Assembly (NCBI RefSeq): GCF_001995215.1
Contig: NZ_MUXN01000011.1
Span: forward strand, 241,307 to 305,306
DNA length: 64,000 bases
Reading direction: 5' to 3'
Source: Amycolatopsis azurea DSM 43854
GTDB lineage: Bacteria; Actinomycetota; Actinomycetes; Mycobacteriales; Pseudonocardiaceae
Numbering within the stretch: position 1 is the first letter of the stretch; each line of letters starts with the position of its first letter. Below the pieces are notes generated by a model, which saw only the letters and a list, made by a program, of their open reading frames with translations, was not told where the DNA came from and did not search any database. A program made the position numbers and the translations under genes. Of this stretch, positions 16,315 through 23,966 are shown piece by piece.

Positions 16315-17438
16315 GCTTGCCGACTCTCCCGCCAGCGGCGCGTGTTCGCCACCGTGACCGTCGGGGAGACCATCGCGCGGTCGAACTCGGCCAGGGGTTC
16401 CGCCGCGGCGACGCGGGCGGGCAGATCCGGGTTGGCCAGCGCGCCGTGCCCGATCGAAAGCACGTCGGCGTGCTCCCCGGCGAGCACCTCCCGCGCCTGG
16501 GCGAGGTCGTGCATGCCGCCGTTGGCGATCACCGGGAGGCCGGTGACCTGCCGGGCGAGGGCGGTGATGGTGCCGCCGTCGGCGAGTTTCGCCGTCTCGA
16601 GCCAGTTCCGCCCCTCGCTGGCGATGTGGAGGTAGTCCGCCCCAGCCTCGGCGACCGCGGCGAAGATCACCTCGGCGTCGTCGCGGCCACCGGGCCAGCG
16701 ATAGGTGAAGTCGTTGACCTTCGTCTGCGACAGCCGCACTCCGGTCACCAGCTCCGGCACGGCCTCGGCGACGGCGGTCACGACGCGGGCGGTCAGCCGG
16801 ATCCGGCCGTCGACCGGTCCGCCGTAGGAGTCGGTGCGCCGGTTGGTGTAGTCGGTGAGGAACTGGTCGAGCAGATACCCGTTGGCCGCGTGCACTTCGA
16901 CGCCGTCGAACCCGGCCTCACGGGCACGCCGGGCCGCCGCGGCGAAACCGTCGACGATGCCGTCGATCTCGGCGACGGTCAGTTCCCGGGGTACGGACCA
17001 CGGCCCGGAACCGCCGTACGCGGGCATCATCTCCCCGCGCGGCTGGACGGCCGAAGGGCCGACGGTGTGGCCCTGGTGCGGATTCCCTTGGGAGATCGCC
17101 CCGGCGTGCATGAGCTGCGCGATCATCCGGCCGCCCGCCGCGCGCACTCCGGCGGTGACCACGCGCCAGCCCGCGACGTGCTCGTCCCGCGCGAGGCCCG
17201 GCTGGTTGAGGTACCCCTGGCTGGCCGCCGTGTCGGGGTAGGTGCCCTCGCTGATGACGAGCCCGAACCCGCCGCGGGCGAATTCGGCGTAGTAGTCGGC
17301 CATTTCGCCGGTCGGCGTGCCGTCGGGGGCGGCCGAGACCCGGGTCATGGGGGCGACGGCGTAACGGTTGCGCAGCGCGAGACCGCCGAGCGTGGTCGGG
17401 GCCAGCGCGGGGTGGGCGTGGCCGACGGTGGTGGTCAT
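16311..17438 (-). CDS. Old-yellow-enzyme family NADH:flavin oxidoreductase
   Basis: 375 aa FMN TIM barrel. Typical features: APMTR near residue 30, the substrate-binding HAANGYLLDQFL (~180), the NRRTDSYGG loop, and the phosphate-binding end GLPVIANGGM (~300). It reduces activated C=C bonds or dealkylates amines. It is translationally coupled to DUF1989 upstream (ATGA) and the deacetylase downstream (GTGA). With those neighbours it is probably one step in degrading a nitrogen-containing compound. The gene looks complete. Confidence 0.9.
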   Translation of the reverse strand: MTTTVGHAHPALAPTTLGGLALRNRYAVAPMTRVSAAPDGTPTGEMADYYAEFARGGFGLVISEGTYPDTAASQGYLNQPGLARDEHVAGWRVVTAGVRAAGGRMIAQLMHAGAISQGNPHQGHTVGPSAVQPRGEMMPAYGGSGPWSVPRELTVAEIDGIVDGFAAAARRAREAGFDGVEVHAANGYLLDQFLTDYTNRRTDSYGGPVDGRIRLTARVVTAVAEAVPELVTGVRLSQTKVNDFTYRWPGGRDDAEVIFAAVAEAGADYLHIASEGRNWLETAKLADGGTITALARQVTGLPVIANGGMHDLAQAREVLAGEHADVLSIGHGALANPDLPARVAAAEPLAEFDRAMVSPTVTVANTRRWRESRQA

Positions 17439-18049
17439 GATCGTGATCCTCCATTGTGGATGGTTTCGATGGCGAGCGGGGAGAGCCCGGCGTCGCTGAT
17501 GGACACGAGATCCTGCGGGCAGGCTGAGACCACGACGACGCAGTCCAGTTCGGCGCGCAGGGTCACCGCGTCGCCGGGGCGCGAGGACGCGGTCAGCCAG
17601 CTCAGCCGGCCGTCCTCGCCGACCGGGATGCGCATGAAGACGTTGATCGGCTGCGGGGCCGGTCCCGTGAAGCTCAGCCCGGCCTCGCCCAGCGCCTCGC
17701 GCAGGTTCGTGGCGCAGGACCGGTGATCCGGGGCGCCCAGCGCTTCGTACCGGGCCGGGTCGCAGGCCGGGATGAGCATGTCGTGCTCGCCGGGGGAGGT
17801 GTCCTCGACCAGGGTCAGGATCGGACGGCGCCGGTCGGTCACGAAGGACTCGCCGACGGCGGGGAACAGCCTGTCGTTCGCGGCGCGGGTGTGCGCGGCG
17901 CTGTGGTGCTCGGCGAGTTCCGTCCCGCTGCCGGTGAACGCGAACACGTCGCCGACCTGGCCGCCTTCGACGTCGATCACCCGGACCAGGTCGCCGGCCG
18001 CCACCCGGACGGCTTTCGCGGTCCCCGGTGGTACTTCCGTTCTGCTCAT
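17435..18049 (-). CDS. DUF1989 (urea carboxylase-associated) protein
   Basis: 204 aa protein of the DUF1989 family, often found beside urea amidolyase or aminomethyltransferase-type catabolic genes. Family-like stretches include VEGGQVGDVFAF, a Cys-containing RSCATNLREAL and the QPINVFMRIPV block. It is the first gene of the operon; ATG at 18049 with gaagg upstream. The 226-bp divergent region to the MarR gene carries iterated operator-like repeats. The biochemical role of the family is poorly defined, so I assign none. Confidence 0.8.
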   Translation of the reverse strand: MSRTEVPPGTAKAVRVAAGDLVRVIDVEGGQVGDVFAFTGSGTELAEHHSAAHTRAANDRLFPAVGESFVTDRRRPILTLVEDTSPGEHDMLIPACDPARYEALGAPDHRSCATNLREALGEAGLSFTGPAPQPINVFMRIPVGEDGRLSWLTASSRPGDAVTLRAELDCVVVVSACPQDLVSISDAGLSPLAIETIHNGGSRS

Positions 18050-18085
18050 GCCTTCAGCAAACCGGTGATGACTGGCCGCTCGCCA

Positions 18086-18130
18086 TGGAGGAGTGTCCAT
18101 CATCGTGGACTCGGCCTGGAGGAATGTCCA
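18086..18130. promoter_or_regulatory. Two 14-bp palindromic operator-like repeats
   Basis: TGGAGGAGTGTCCA (18086-18099) and TGGAGGAATGTCCA (18117-18130) are near-identical. Each has the inverted form TGGA-N6-TCCA and they are spaced 31 bp apart (about three helical turns). They lie just upstream of the DUF1989 operon start and could be sites for the divergent MarR protein. Confidence 0.6.
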
Positions 18131-18140
18131 GGATGTCGGT

Positions 18141-18203
18141 GGACGACACACGTGATCCAACGGACGACACGCGTGACTGAATGGACGACACGCGCGTGGC
18201 CGA
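18141..18203. repeat. Three 21-bp phased direct repeats (iterons)
   Basis: Three copies of GGACGACACRCGYG start at 18141, 18162 and 18183, exactly 21 bp (two helical turns) apart. The first two copies contain ACGTG/GCGTG at the same offset, and the third is slightly altered. This is the geometry of a cooperative protein-binding array between divergent genes. Confidence 0.7.
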
Positions 18204-18239
18204 GCTGGCACCGCACCCTTCCCCGAGATAGTTCAGACT

Positions 18240-18269
18240 TTGACCATTTTCGAGATGCCGGGTTAGTGT
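18240..18269 (+). promoter_or_regulatory. Sigma-70-type promoter of the MarR gene, probably leaderless
   Basis: TTGACC (18240-18245), then an 18-bp spacer and TAGTGT (18264-18269). The expected start site falls at or next to the A of ATG 18276, so the mRNA would be leaderless, which is common in actinobacteria. No Shine-Dalgarno sequence is present. Confidence 0.55.
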
Positions 18270-18275
18270 TCGGCG

Positions 18276-18809
18276 ATGGAGGACGTGGACGCGGCCGGGC
18301 GGGACTTCTGGTCGTTCGTGGCGCTGGCGAACCGGCGGCTCGCGCAGGAGTACGGCTTCCGGCACCAGCTGGCGACCGAGGTGCTGCTGACCCTCAATCG
18401 CGCCTCGGACCTGGTGACCTACGACCTCGAAGCCGCGGTGCACCGGCCGCGTGGCCGGTCGTGGTCGGCGTTCCGGCTGCTGTTCGTGGTCTGGCTCGCC
18501 GGTCCGCTCGAGCCGACGAGCGCGGCCCGGCTGACCGGGATGAGCCGGGCGGCGGTGTCGAACCTGGTCAAGACGCTGGTCGCGGACGGGATGCTGCACC
18601 GGGTGCCGGACGAGCGGGACGGCCGTTCGGTGCAGCTGTCACTGACCGAGGCGGGGCACGAGGAGATGGTCTCGGTCTTCCGCGAGCACAACGAACGCGA
18701 ATTCGGCTGGACGAACGCGCTGACCGAGACCGAACAGCGCATCCTCGTGATGCTGCTGGGCAAGCTGATCACGAGCCGCGCCGAGTTCGGCACCCGGAGC
18801 CGAAAGTAG
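18276..18809 (+). CDS. MarR-family transcriptional regulator
   Basis: 177 aa winged helix-turn-helix protein. The DNA-binding part reads SAARLTGMSRAAVSNLVKTL (~85-105), followed by the wing RVPDERDGRSVQLSLTEAG. It is divergent from the DUF1989, OYE, deacetylase operon, with two sets of repeats between them, so it probably represses that operon and itself. The ATG sits immediately after a good -10, suggesting a leaderless transcript. The downstream fumarylacetoacetase pair begins 80 bp later and could be cotranscribed. Confidence 0.88.
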   Translation: MEDVDAAGRDFWSFVALANRRLAQEYGFRHQLATEVLLTLNRASDLVTYDLEAAVHRPRGRSWSAFRLLFVVWLAGPLEPTSAARLTGMSRAAVSNLVKTLVADGMLHRVPDERDGRSVQLSLTEAGHEEMVSVFREHNEREFGWTNALTETEQRILVMLLGKLITSRAEFGTRSRK

Positions 18810-18889
18810 CCCTTCCCGTCGCCCGGAAGACCGGACTACGCTGCCCGATGGGTAGTCAAAGTGTGAACTAAATCGGCGAGGAGGAGACC

Positions 18890-19732
18890 ATGGTGGACGG
18901 CGGACGGATTCCCGCGCTCTTCGCCGGGCTGTGCGACGACGCCGCGGTGTTCCCACCGGGGCTGGCCCCGCTGCCGGACGCCGTCGTGGCGCACGACGAC
19001 CACGTCTCCGCCTGGTACGCGGGCCTCGTCGGACCGCTGGTGGTCGCCGCCACCGCGCTCGGCGAACTCGCCGGGGTGCTCGGCGACCGGGAAGTCCCGC
19101 TGCCGGTCGCGGTGACCCTGCCCGGTGGACCCGCTCAGCTCGACGGCGTGCTCGAAGCCGTCGCCGGGCTGCCGGTGAAACTCGACGCGCTCGAGATCGC
19201 GGTCCCGGACGGGATAGGGCCGGACGAGCTGCTCGCCGCGATTTCCGCGGTCACCGCACCGGTTTTCGTCGAGATCCCGCGCGACGACCGGCGCGTCCCG
19301 CTGCTGACCGCCCTGTCCGGCACCGGCCACCGCGCGAAGTTCCGCACCGGTGGCGTCCGGGCGGACCTGTACCCGGACGAAGCCGAACTCGCGGCCGCGG
19401 TGCGGGCGGCCGTCGAAGCGGGTGTTCCGTTCAAGGCCACCGCCGGGCTGCACCACGCGCTCCGCAACACCGACCCGGAGACCGGCTTCGAACAGCACGG
19501 CTTCCTGAACCTGATGCTCGCCACCGACGCCGTCCTCACCGGTGGCGACGCGGAAGCCGCGCTCGCCGAACGGGACGGTGCCGTCGTCGCCGGACGACTG
19601 CGCGGGCTGGAGCCGGAGCGCGCCGTCGCGGCCCGCGCGGGCTTCACGTCGTTCGGCACCTGCAGCATCACCGACCCCCTGACCGAACTGGCCGGACTCG
19701 GCCTGCTCGAGGCGCCCCGAGGAGAGGCATGA
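18890..19732 (+). CDS. Conserved protein coupled to fumarylacetoacetase
   Basis: 280 aa cytosolic protein of no family that I recognise. It begins with FAGLCDDAAVFPPGLAPLP, has alternating beta/alpha character, and contains a HRAKFRTGG stretch and a C-terminal GTCSITDPL. The fold may be a TIM-like barrel. It has a strong ribosome site (gaggag) before ATG 18890. The stop overlaps the start of the fumarylacetoacetase gene (ATGA), implying a joint role in tyrosine/homogentisate breakdown or a similar acylpyruvate pathway. It is an unknown-function partner gene worth testing. Confidence 0.65.
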   Translation: MVDGGRIPALFAGLCDDAAVFPPGLAPLPDAVVAHDDHVSAWYAGLVGPLVVAATALGELAGVLGDREVPLPVAVTLPGGPAQLDGVLEAVAGLPVKLDALEIAVPDGIGPDELLAAISAVTAPVFVEIPRDDRRVPLLTALSGTGHRAKFRTGGVRADLYPDEAELAAAVRAAVEAGVPFKATAGLHHALRNTDPETGFEQHGFLNLMLATDAVLTGGDAEAALAERDGAVVAGRLRGLEPERAVAARAGFTSFGTCSITDPLTELAGLGLLEAPRGEA

Positions 19733-20901
19733 CCACGATCGACATCCCCGCAGGCTCGTTGTTCGGGCTCGAAAACCTGCCGTACGGCGTGTTCTCCGTC
19801 GACGGCGGTTCCCCGCGTGTCGGCGTGCGGGTCGGGGATTCCGTCCTCGACCTGGCCGCGGCGCTCGGCGACGACGTCTTCGCCGCGCCGTCGCTGAACC
19901 CGTTCATGGCGCAGGGATACGACCGCTGGGTGGAGGTCCGGGCGCGGATCCGCGACCTGGTCACCGGTGAGGTCCCCAACGGCGCGGTCCACCCCGTCGG
20001 ACGGGTGACCCTGCGGCTGCCGATCGAGGTCGCGGACTACGTCGACTTCTACGCTTCCGAGCACCACGCGTCGAACGTCGGCAGGCTTTTCCGTCCGGAC
20101 GCGGAACCGTTGCTGCCCAACTGGAAGCACCTCCCGGTCGGCTACCACGGCCGGTCCGGCACGGTCCTGGTCTCCGGTACGGACATCGTGCGCCCGAGTG
20201 GCCAGCGCAAGGCCCCGGCCGACGCGGCGCCGGTGTTCGGGCCCAGTGCGCGGCTGGACATCGAGGCCGAGATGGGGTTCATCGTCGGTGCCGGAACCCC
20301 GCTGAACACCCCGATCACCCCGGATGCCTTCCCCCGCCACGTTTTCGGCGCGGTCCTGCTCAACGACTGGTCGGCCCGCGACATCCAGGCGTGGGAGTAC
20401 GTCCCGCTGGGCCCGCACCTCGGCAAGAGCTTCGCGACCTCGATCTCCCCTTGGGTGGTCCCGATCCTGGCGCTGGAGGCCGCGCGGATCCCGCTGCCTG
20501 GGCAGATCGATCCGCAGCCGCTGCCGTACCTGCGCGAAAGCTCGCCGTGGGGGCTCGACATCGATCTGGTCGTCGAATGGAACGGCGAGGAGGTCAGCCG
20601 CCCGCCTTTCCGCGAGATGTACTGGTCGCCTGCCCAGATGCTCGCGCACCTGACGGTCAACGGCGCGTCGTCGCGCACGGGGGATCTCTACGGCTCCGGC
20701 ACGATCTCCGGACCGGAGAAGAACCAGCGTGGCGCGTTCCTCGAATTGTCCTGGGGTGGAAGGGAACCGCTCACGGTCAAGGGGGAGGAGCGCAGCTTCC
20801 TGCTGGACGGCGACGAGGTCGTGATCACCGGGACCGCGCCCGGCGCGAACGGCGCGCGGATCGGGTTCGGTGAGGTGCGGGGCCGCGTGCTGCCCGCCTG
20901 A
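19729..20901 (+). CDS. fahA: Fumarylacetoacetase
   Basis: 390 aa, full length with the N-terminal SH3-like domain. It hydrolyses 4-fumarylacetoacetate to fumarate and acetoacetate, the last step of tyrosine catabolism. Active-site stretches are present: DYVDFYASEHHASNVG (the catalytic His and metal/substrate residues), NWKHLPVGYHGR, DIEAEMGF (metal Glu pair) and NDWSARDIQAWEY. It is translationally coupled to the upstream 280-aa protein and ends before a hairpin terminator. Other tyrosine-pathway genes (hmgA, hppD) are not in the window. Confidence 0.95.
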   Translation: MTTIDIPAGSLFGLENLPYGVFSVDGGSPRVGVRVGDSVLDLAAALGDDVFAAPSLNPFMAQGYDRWVEVRARIRDLVTGEVPNGAVHPVGRVTLRLPIEVADYVDFYASEHHASNVGRLFRPDAEPLLPNWKHLPVGYHGRSGTVLVSGTDIVRPSGQRKAPADAAPVFGPSARLDIEAEMGFIVGAGTPLNTPITPDAFPRHVFGAVLLNDWSARDIQAWEYVPLGPHLGKSFATSISPWVVPILALEAARIPLPGQIDPQPLPYLRESSPWGLDIDLVVEWNGEEVSRPPFREMYWSPAQMLAHLTVNGASSRTGDLYGSGTISGPEKNQRGAFLELSWGGREPLTVKGEERSFLLDGDEVVITGTAPGANGARIGFGEVRGRVLPA

Positions 20902-20923
20902 TCGTCGGTTCTGACTTAGGCGG

Positions 20924-20952
20924 AGGCCCCCTGGCGCGTGCGAGGGGGCTTT
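20924..20952 (+). terminator. Rho-independent terminator after fumarylacetoacetase
   Basis: The stem GCCCCCT (20926-20932) / AGGGGGC (20943-20949) is followed by a short T run (ttt), 25 bp after the fahA stop. Confidence 0.75.
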
Positions 20953-20976
20953 CCCGTACTCGTACGATCTGCGGTC

Positions 20977-21570
20977 GTGAACCCCTCAGTCGAGGACATG
21001 ATCCGCAGTGCGGCGCGGTGGATCGAGCGGGGTGTCCGCGTCGACACCTCCGCCTTCGCACAGGACATGGGCATCTCGCGCAGCACGTTGTTCCGCCGCG
21101 TCGGGAACCGGGAAGACCTGCTCGGCGACGCTCTCCACTACCTGTCCGAGCGCACCCTGGCGGCCGCGAAACGCAGCTGGGAGCGCGAAGAGGGCGACGC
21201 GGTGCGCAACGCGGCGGGCGAACTGCGCTGTCTCGCGATCATGCGCGAGTACCGGTCGGTGCTCGCCGCGAGCGCCGGGTTCCGCCGTTTCCTCGACGAC
21301 GAGCCGGTGCTGGCGATCCGGCTGCTCACCGATCCGGACGGCCGCGTCCAGCCGAGGGTGATCGCGGCGCATGTCGAGCTGCTGCGCCGCGACGTCGACG
21401 ACGGCGGTTTCGTGCCCGCGGTCGGTCTGGACAGTCTCTGTTACGCGATCGTCCGGTTGGGGGAGGCGTTCCTGTATTCGGACGTCCTCGCCTCCCGGAC
21501 GCCCGATCTCGACGCGGCGTCGACGTTGCTCGGCGCGCTCGTCACGGGAATACCCGGCCGCCCGCGGTAG
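20977..21570 (+). CDS. TetR-like regulator, probably QsdR type
   Basis: 197 aa. N-terminal TetR helix-turn-helix (SAFAQDMGISRSTLFRRVG, ~25-43) and a C-terminal domain with DDEPVLAIRLLTDPDGRVQP and RLGEAFLYSDVLA, which I recall from QsdR-type regulators of actinobacteria. I chose the GTG at 20977; TACGAT at 20963-20968 is a possible -10 very close to it, so translation may be leaderless. Twelve bases separate it from the LLM oxidoreductase gene, its likely partner or target. Confidence 0.75.
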   Translation: MNPSVEDMIRSAARWIERGVRVDTSAFAQDMGISRSTLFRRVGNREDLLGDALHYLSERTLAAAKRSWEREEGDAVRNAAGELRCLAIMREYRSVLAASAGFRRFLDDEPVLAIRLLTDPDGRVQPRVIAAHVELLRRDVDDGGFVPAVGLDSLCYAIVRLGEAFLYSDVLASRTPDLDAASTLLGALVTGIPGRPR

Positions 21571-21581
21571 TCGTGTCGAAC

Positions 21582-22412
21582 ATGGACTTCGGTATCGCGA
21601 CCGCAGTGACAGACGAAGGAATCCGGCCGCACGTGCTGGCCGCCGCCTTGGAGGAGAAGGGCTTCGACTCCCTCTACCTCCCCGAACACTCCCACATCCC
21701 GGTCAGCAGGGAGAGCCCGTACCCCGGCGGTGAGCTGCCGCGGGGCGCCCTCCGCAACCTCGATCCGTTCGTGGCGCTCGCCGCGGCCGCGACGGTCACC
21801 TCGAAACTCCGGCTCGGCACCGCGGTCGCCCTGATGATCCAGCGCGATCTGTTCTACACGGCCAAGGAGATCGCCAGCCTCGACCTGCTCTCCGACGGGC
21901 GGGTGGTCTTCGGCGTCGGGGCGGGCTGGAACATCGAGGAGATGCGCAACCACGGTGTCGACCCGCGGACGCGGGGCGCGCTGCTGACCGAGCAACTCCA
22001 GGCGCTCAAGGCGATCTGGACCCAGGACGAGGCGGAGTTCCACGGAAAGCACGTCGACTTCGACCCGGTCTACTCCTGGCCGAAGCCGGTGCGGAAACCG
22101 CATCCGCCGATCTACGTCGCGGGCCAGGGCCCGGCCGGGCTCAAACGGCTCGCCGAGCACGCCGACGGCTGGCTGCCGCATGCCGCGACGCCGCCGGAGG
22201 AATTGCGCCGCGTCCGGTCGTGGCTCGCCGGCCAGGGCCGTGAAGACGTCCGGATCAGCGTGTTCGGCGCGCCCGCCGATCCCGATCTGCTGCGAGGTCT
22301 CGTCGAGGCCGGGGTCGACGAAGTCTCCCTCATCCTGCCGACGCTGCCCGAAGCGGAGACCTTGGAGAGTCTCGACAAACTGGCGAAGACCATCGAGCCG
22401 CTCCGCGCCTGA
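21582..22412 (+). CDS. LLM-class (F420-dependent-type) oxidoreductase
   Basis: 276 aa luciferase-like TIM barrel. Typical stretches are LYLPEHSHIP (~31-40), RLGTAVALMIQRD, SLDLLSDGRVVFGVGAGWN (~105-123) and HPPIYVAGQGP (~170). Family members use coenzyme F420 or FMN to oxidise or reduce small organic substrates. It probably forms a pair with the QsdR/TetR gene immediately upstream. The start is ATG 21582; the GTG at 21573 is an alternative and neither has a clear ribosome site. The substrate is unknown. A long palindrome follows. Confidence 0.88.
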   Translation: MDFGIATAVTDEGIRPHVLAAALEEKGFDSLYLPEHSHIPVSRESPYPGGELPRGALRNLDPFVALAAAATVTSKLRLGTAVALMIQRDLFYTAKEIASLDLLSDGRVVFGVGAGWNIEEMRNHGVDPRTRGALLTEQLQALKAIWTQDEAEFHGKHVDFDPVYSWPKPVRKPHPPIYVAGQGPAGLKRLAEHADGWLPHAATPPEELRRVRSWLAGQGREDVRISVFGAPADPDLLRGLVEAGVDEVSLILPTLPEAETLESLDKLAKTIEPLRA

Positions 22413-22429
22413 GGTATCCGCAGGGTCCT

Positions 22430-22484
22430 GTCCGTGAAGGCCTCCTTGAGGGACCCAGAGTCCCTCAAGGAGGCCTTCACGGAC
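22430..22484. repeat. Element A palindrome, copy 1 (25-bp arms)
   Basis: Perfect arms 22430-22454 and 22460-22484 around a 5-base loop. The arm contains GTGAAGGCCTCCTTGAGGG. It lies between the ends of the LLM oxidoreductase and the secreted toroid protein (convergent genes), so it could terminate both. Further copies are at 33554, 41683 (variant) and 57493. Confidence 0.95.
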
Positions 22485-22493
22485 TTGGTCACG

Positions 22494-23501
22494 TCACGGG
22501 CAGGCGAGCACCGGGGCCTGCGGACGGCCGCCGCCGTGCAGGTCGCTCAGCGGAACCCTGGCCAGGCCGAGGATCGCCTGCGCGGTCGCGCGCGGGGCGG
22601 TCGCCGGGTTGAGGCCGGTGGCGTCGTAGGCGATCGCGCCGCGGTCCGCCTCGGCGCCGGTGCAGCCGGTTTGCAGCGACCGCAGGAATTCCCGCGCCTT
22701 GACCGCGGCGGCGGGACGGTGACCGGCCAGCGCTTCGGCGGCGAGACCGGTGCTGTTGGAGTTCGGCGCGTTCGTGCCGACCCCGAAGCCGCCGTTCGCG
22801 TGCTGCTTGGTGACCAGCCAGGACGTGCCTTCCTTGGCGTTCACCGCGTCACCGGTGGCGCGCAGGGCCTGCACGACCATCGCGGTCGAGTCGACGTCGC
22901 TCGCGCACGTCGCTTCGCCGAAGTTCAGCGGGAAACCGCCGTCCGCGCACTGGGTGCCCGCCAGGAACGTCACGGCCGACGCGGGCGCGCCCGCCGGAGT
23001 GCGGTCCAGCGCCAGCAGCGCGAGCGACTGCGAGAAGGCGTTGGAGTAGTCGCCGTATTCGGAGCGGTCGGAGAACCGGCCGGACGGCGTGAGCAGCGAG
23101 AGCAGGCCCGCCTTCAGGTCGACGCCGCCGAACGACGCCGGGTTCTTGCCCCGGATCTGCGCGGCGAGCAGCAGTTTGGCGTGCGCGCCCGCGTAAGCCT
23201 CGGCGCCGCTGCCGACGTAGCCGGTGGTGATCTCCGGCTTCGCCAGCCAGGTGATCGCCTTGCCCGCGTTGGTGTCGGACACGCCGGCGGCGGCGAACGC
23301 GAAGATCGCGTCGATCGTCAAGCCCTGGTCGGGGAACTTCTGGCCGCCGAAGTCGGCCTCGAACCTTTCCCCGTCGGTCAGCTGCCTGGCGAGCCAGCCC
23401 GCGGCGGCGTCCGCCTTGTTCGGGGTGGCCGCGTTCGCCACCGGGGCGGCGACCAGACCGATGCCGCACAGCACGGCGACAGCGAGGACCAAACGTCTCA
23501 T
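22494..23501 (-). CDS. Secreted alpha/alpha-toroid protein under B12 riboswitch
   Basis: 335 aa with a signal peptide (MRRLVLAVAVLCGIGLVAAP, cleavage after ANA). The mature part has repeated helix-pair units of the prenyltransferase/squalene-cyclase toroid type, with QCADGGFPLNFGE and QHANGGFGVGTNAPNSNSTG as QxxxGGF-like turns. This is the barrel fold also found in the alpha domain of intrinsic factor/transcobalamin. The gene is preceded by a cobalamin riboswitch, so a B12-binding or B12-scavenging role outside the cell is likely. The start at ATG 23501 has aaaggg 5 nt upstream. It is divergent from a paralogous operon with its own riboswitch. No anchor is seen. Confidence 0.85.
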   Translation of the reverse strand: MRRLVLAVAVLCGIGLVAAPVANAATPNKADAAAGWLARQLTDGERFEADFGGQKFPDQGLTIDAIFAFAAAGVSDTNAGKAITWLAKPEITTGYVGSGAEAYAGAHAKLLLAAQIRGKNPASFGGVDLKAGLLSLLTPSGRFSDRSEYGDYSNAFSQSLALLALDRTPAGAPASAVTFLAGTQCADGGFPLNFGEATCASDVDSTAMVVQALRATGDAVNAKEGTSWLVTKQHANGGFGVGTNAPNSNSTGLAAEALAGHRPAAAVKAREFLRSLQTGCTGAEADRGAIAYDATGLNPATAPRATAQAILGLARVPLSDLHGGGRPQAPVLACP

Positions 23502-23544
23502 GAGAACCCTTTCCCGCATTTCCTCGACAGGAGTCGGTGACACC

Positions 23545-23692
23545 GCGCGACGTGGGTGACCGGGCTCGCCTGGAGGGCATACCGTTGCGGGACAGCGCCG
23601 GACTCTCACCGGACTTCCCCCACGACCGCGCTGAATCGGACGACCCGAAGACTCTCATCCCGGACGGGCGCCGGGGTACCGCCGGGCGCGAG
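23545..23692 (-). promoter_or_regulatory. Cobalamin riboswitch (leftward)
   Basis: On the minus strand the conserved core reads GGGGGAAGTCCGGTGAGA, continuing as GTCCGGCGCTGTCCCGCAAC. It is followed by a B12-box-like GCGAGCCCGGTCACCCAC. This is the standard cobalamin (AdoCbl) aptamer arrangement. It lies in the leader of the secreted toroid gene (start 23501) and should lower its expression when B12 is plentiful. The boundaries are approximate. Confidence 0.9.
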
Positions 23693-23724
23693 TGGCGATG
23701 TGATCCTGGCAACCGACCTGGTCA

Positions 23725-23872
23725 GCGGTGCCTGCCGGAGGTAATCGGGTGTTAACCTCGGCGGGCTCGACAACCGAATACCGCCGCCCGTGACGGGGAA
23801 GCCGGTCGAAATCCGGCGCTGTCGCGCAACCGTGGGCCCTCCAGCGGGGCGAGCCGGGGTACCGCACGGGCG
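23725..23872 (+). promoter_or_regulatory. Cobalamin riboswitch (rightward)
   Basis: The core reads GGGGAAGCCGGTCGAAAT, continuing as CCGGCGCTGTCGCGCAAC (about 23795-23830). A B12 box GAGCCGGGGTACCGCAC lies near 23851-23867. It precedes the six-gene toroid/DUF4430/ECF operon. It is back-to-back with the leftward riboswitch, with only ~30 bp between the two aptamers. The boundaries are approximate. Confidence 0.9.
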
Positions 23873-23895
23873 GATGAACCAACCAGAAGTCCGAA

Positions 23896-23962
23896 CCACT
23901 GTCGCGATAAACAGGGGTGACTGCGGCGTCCCGCGCCTGTCCTCCGTCATGCCGCAAGGAGG
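23896..23962 (+). promoter_or_regulatory. Probable riboswitch expression platform
   Basis: CCTCC at 23941-23945 can pair with the Shine-Dalgarno GGAGG at 23958-23962, hiding the ribosome site of ATG 23967. Just upstream, CCACTGT (23896-23902) can pair with ACAGGGG (23911-23917), and that same ACAGG can instead pair with CCTGT (23936-23940). These are mutually exclusive helices that would suit translational control by B12. Confidence 0.55.
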
Positions 23963-23966
23963 AGTC

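Noticed and set aside
18141-18203. Three 21-bp direct repeats as a possible CRISPR array
   Set aside because: No spacers: the repeats are contiguous, only three copies, and lie in a divergent promoter region; no cas genes.
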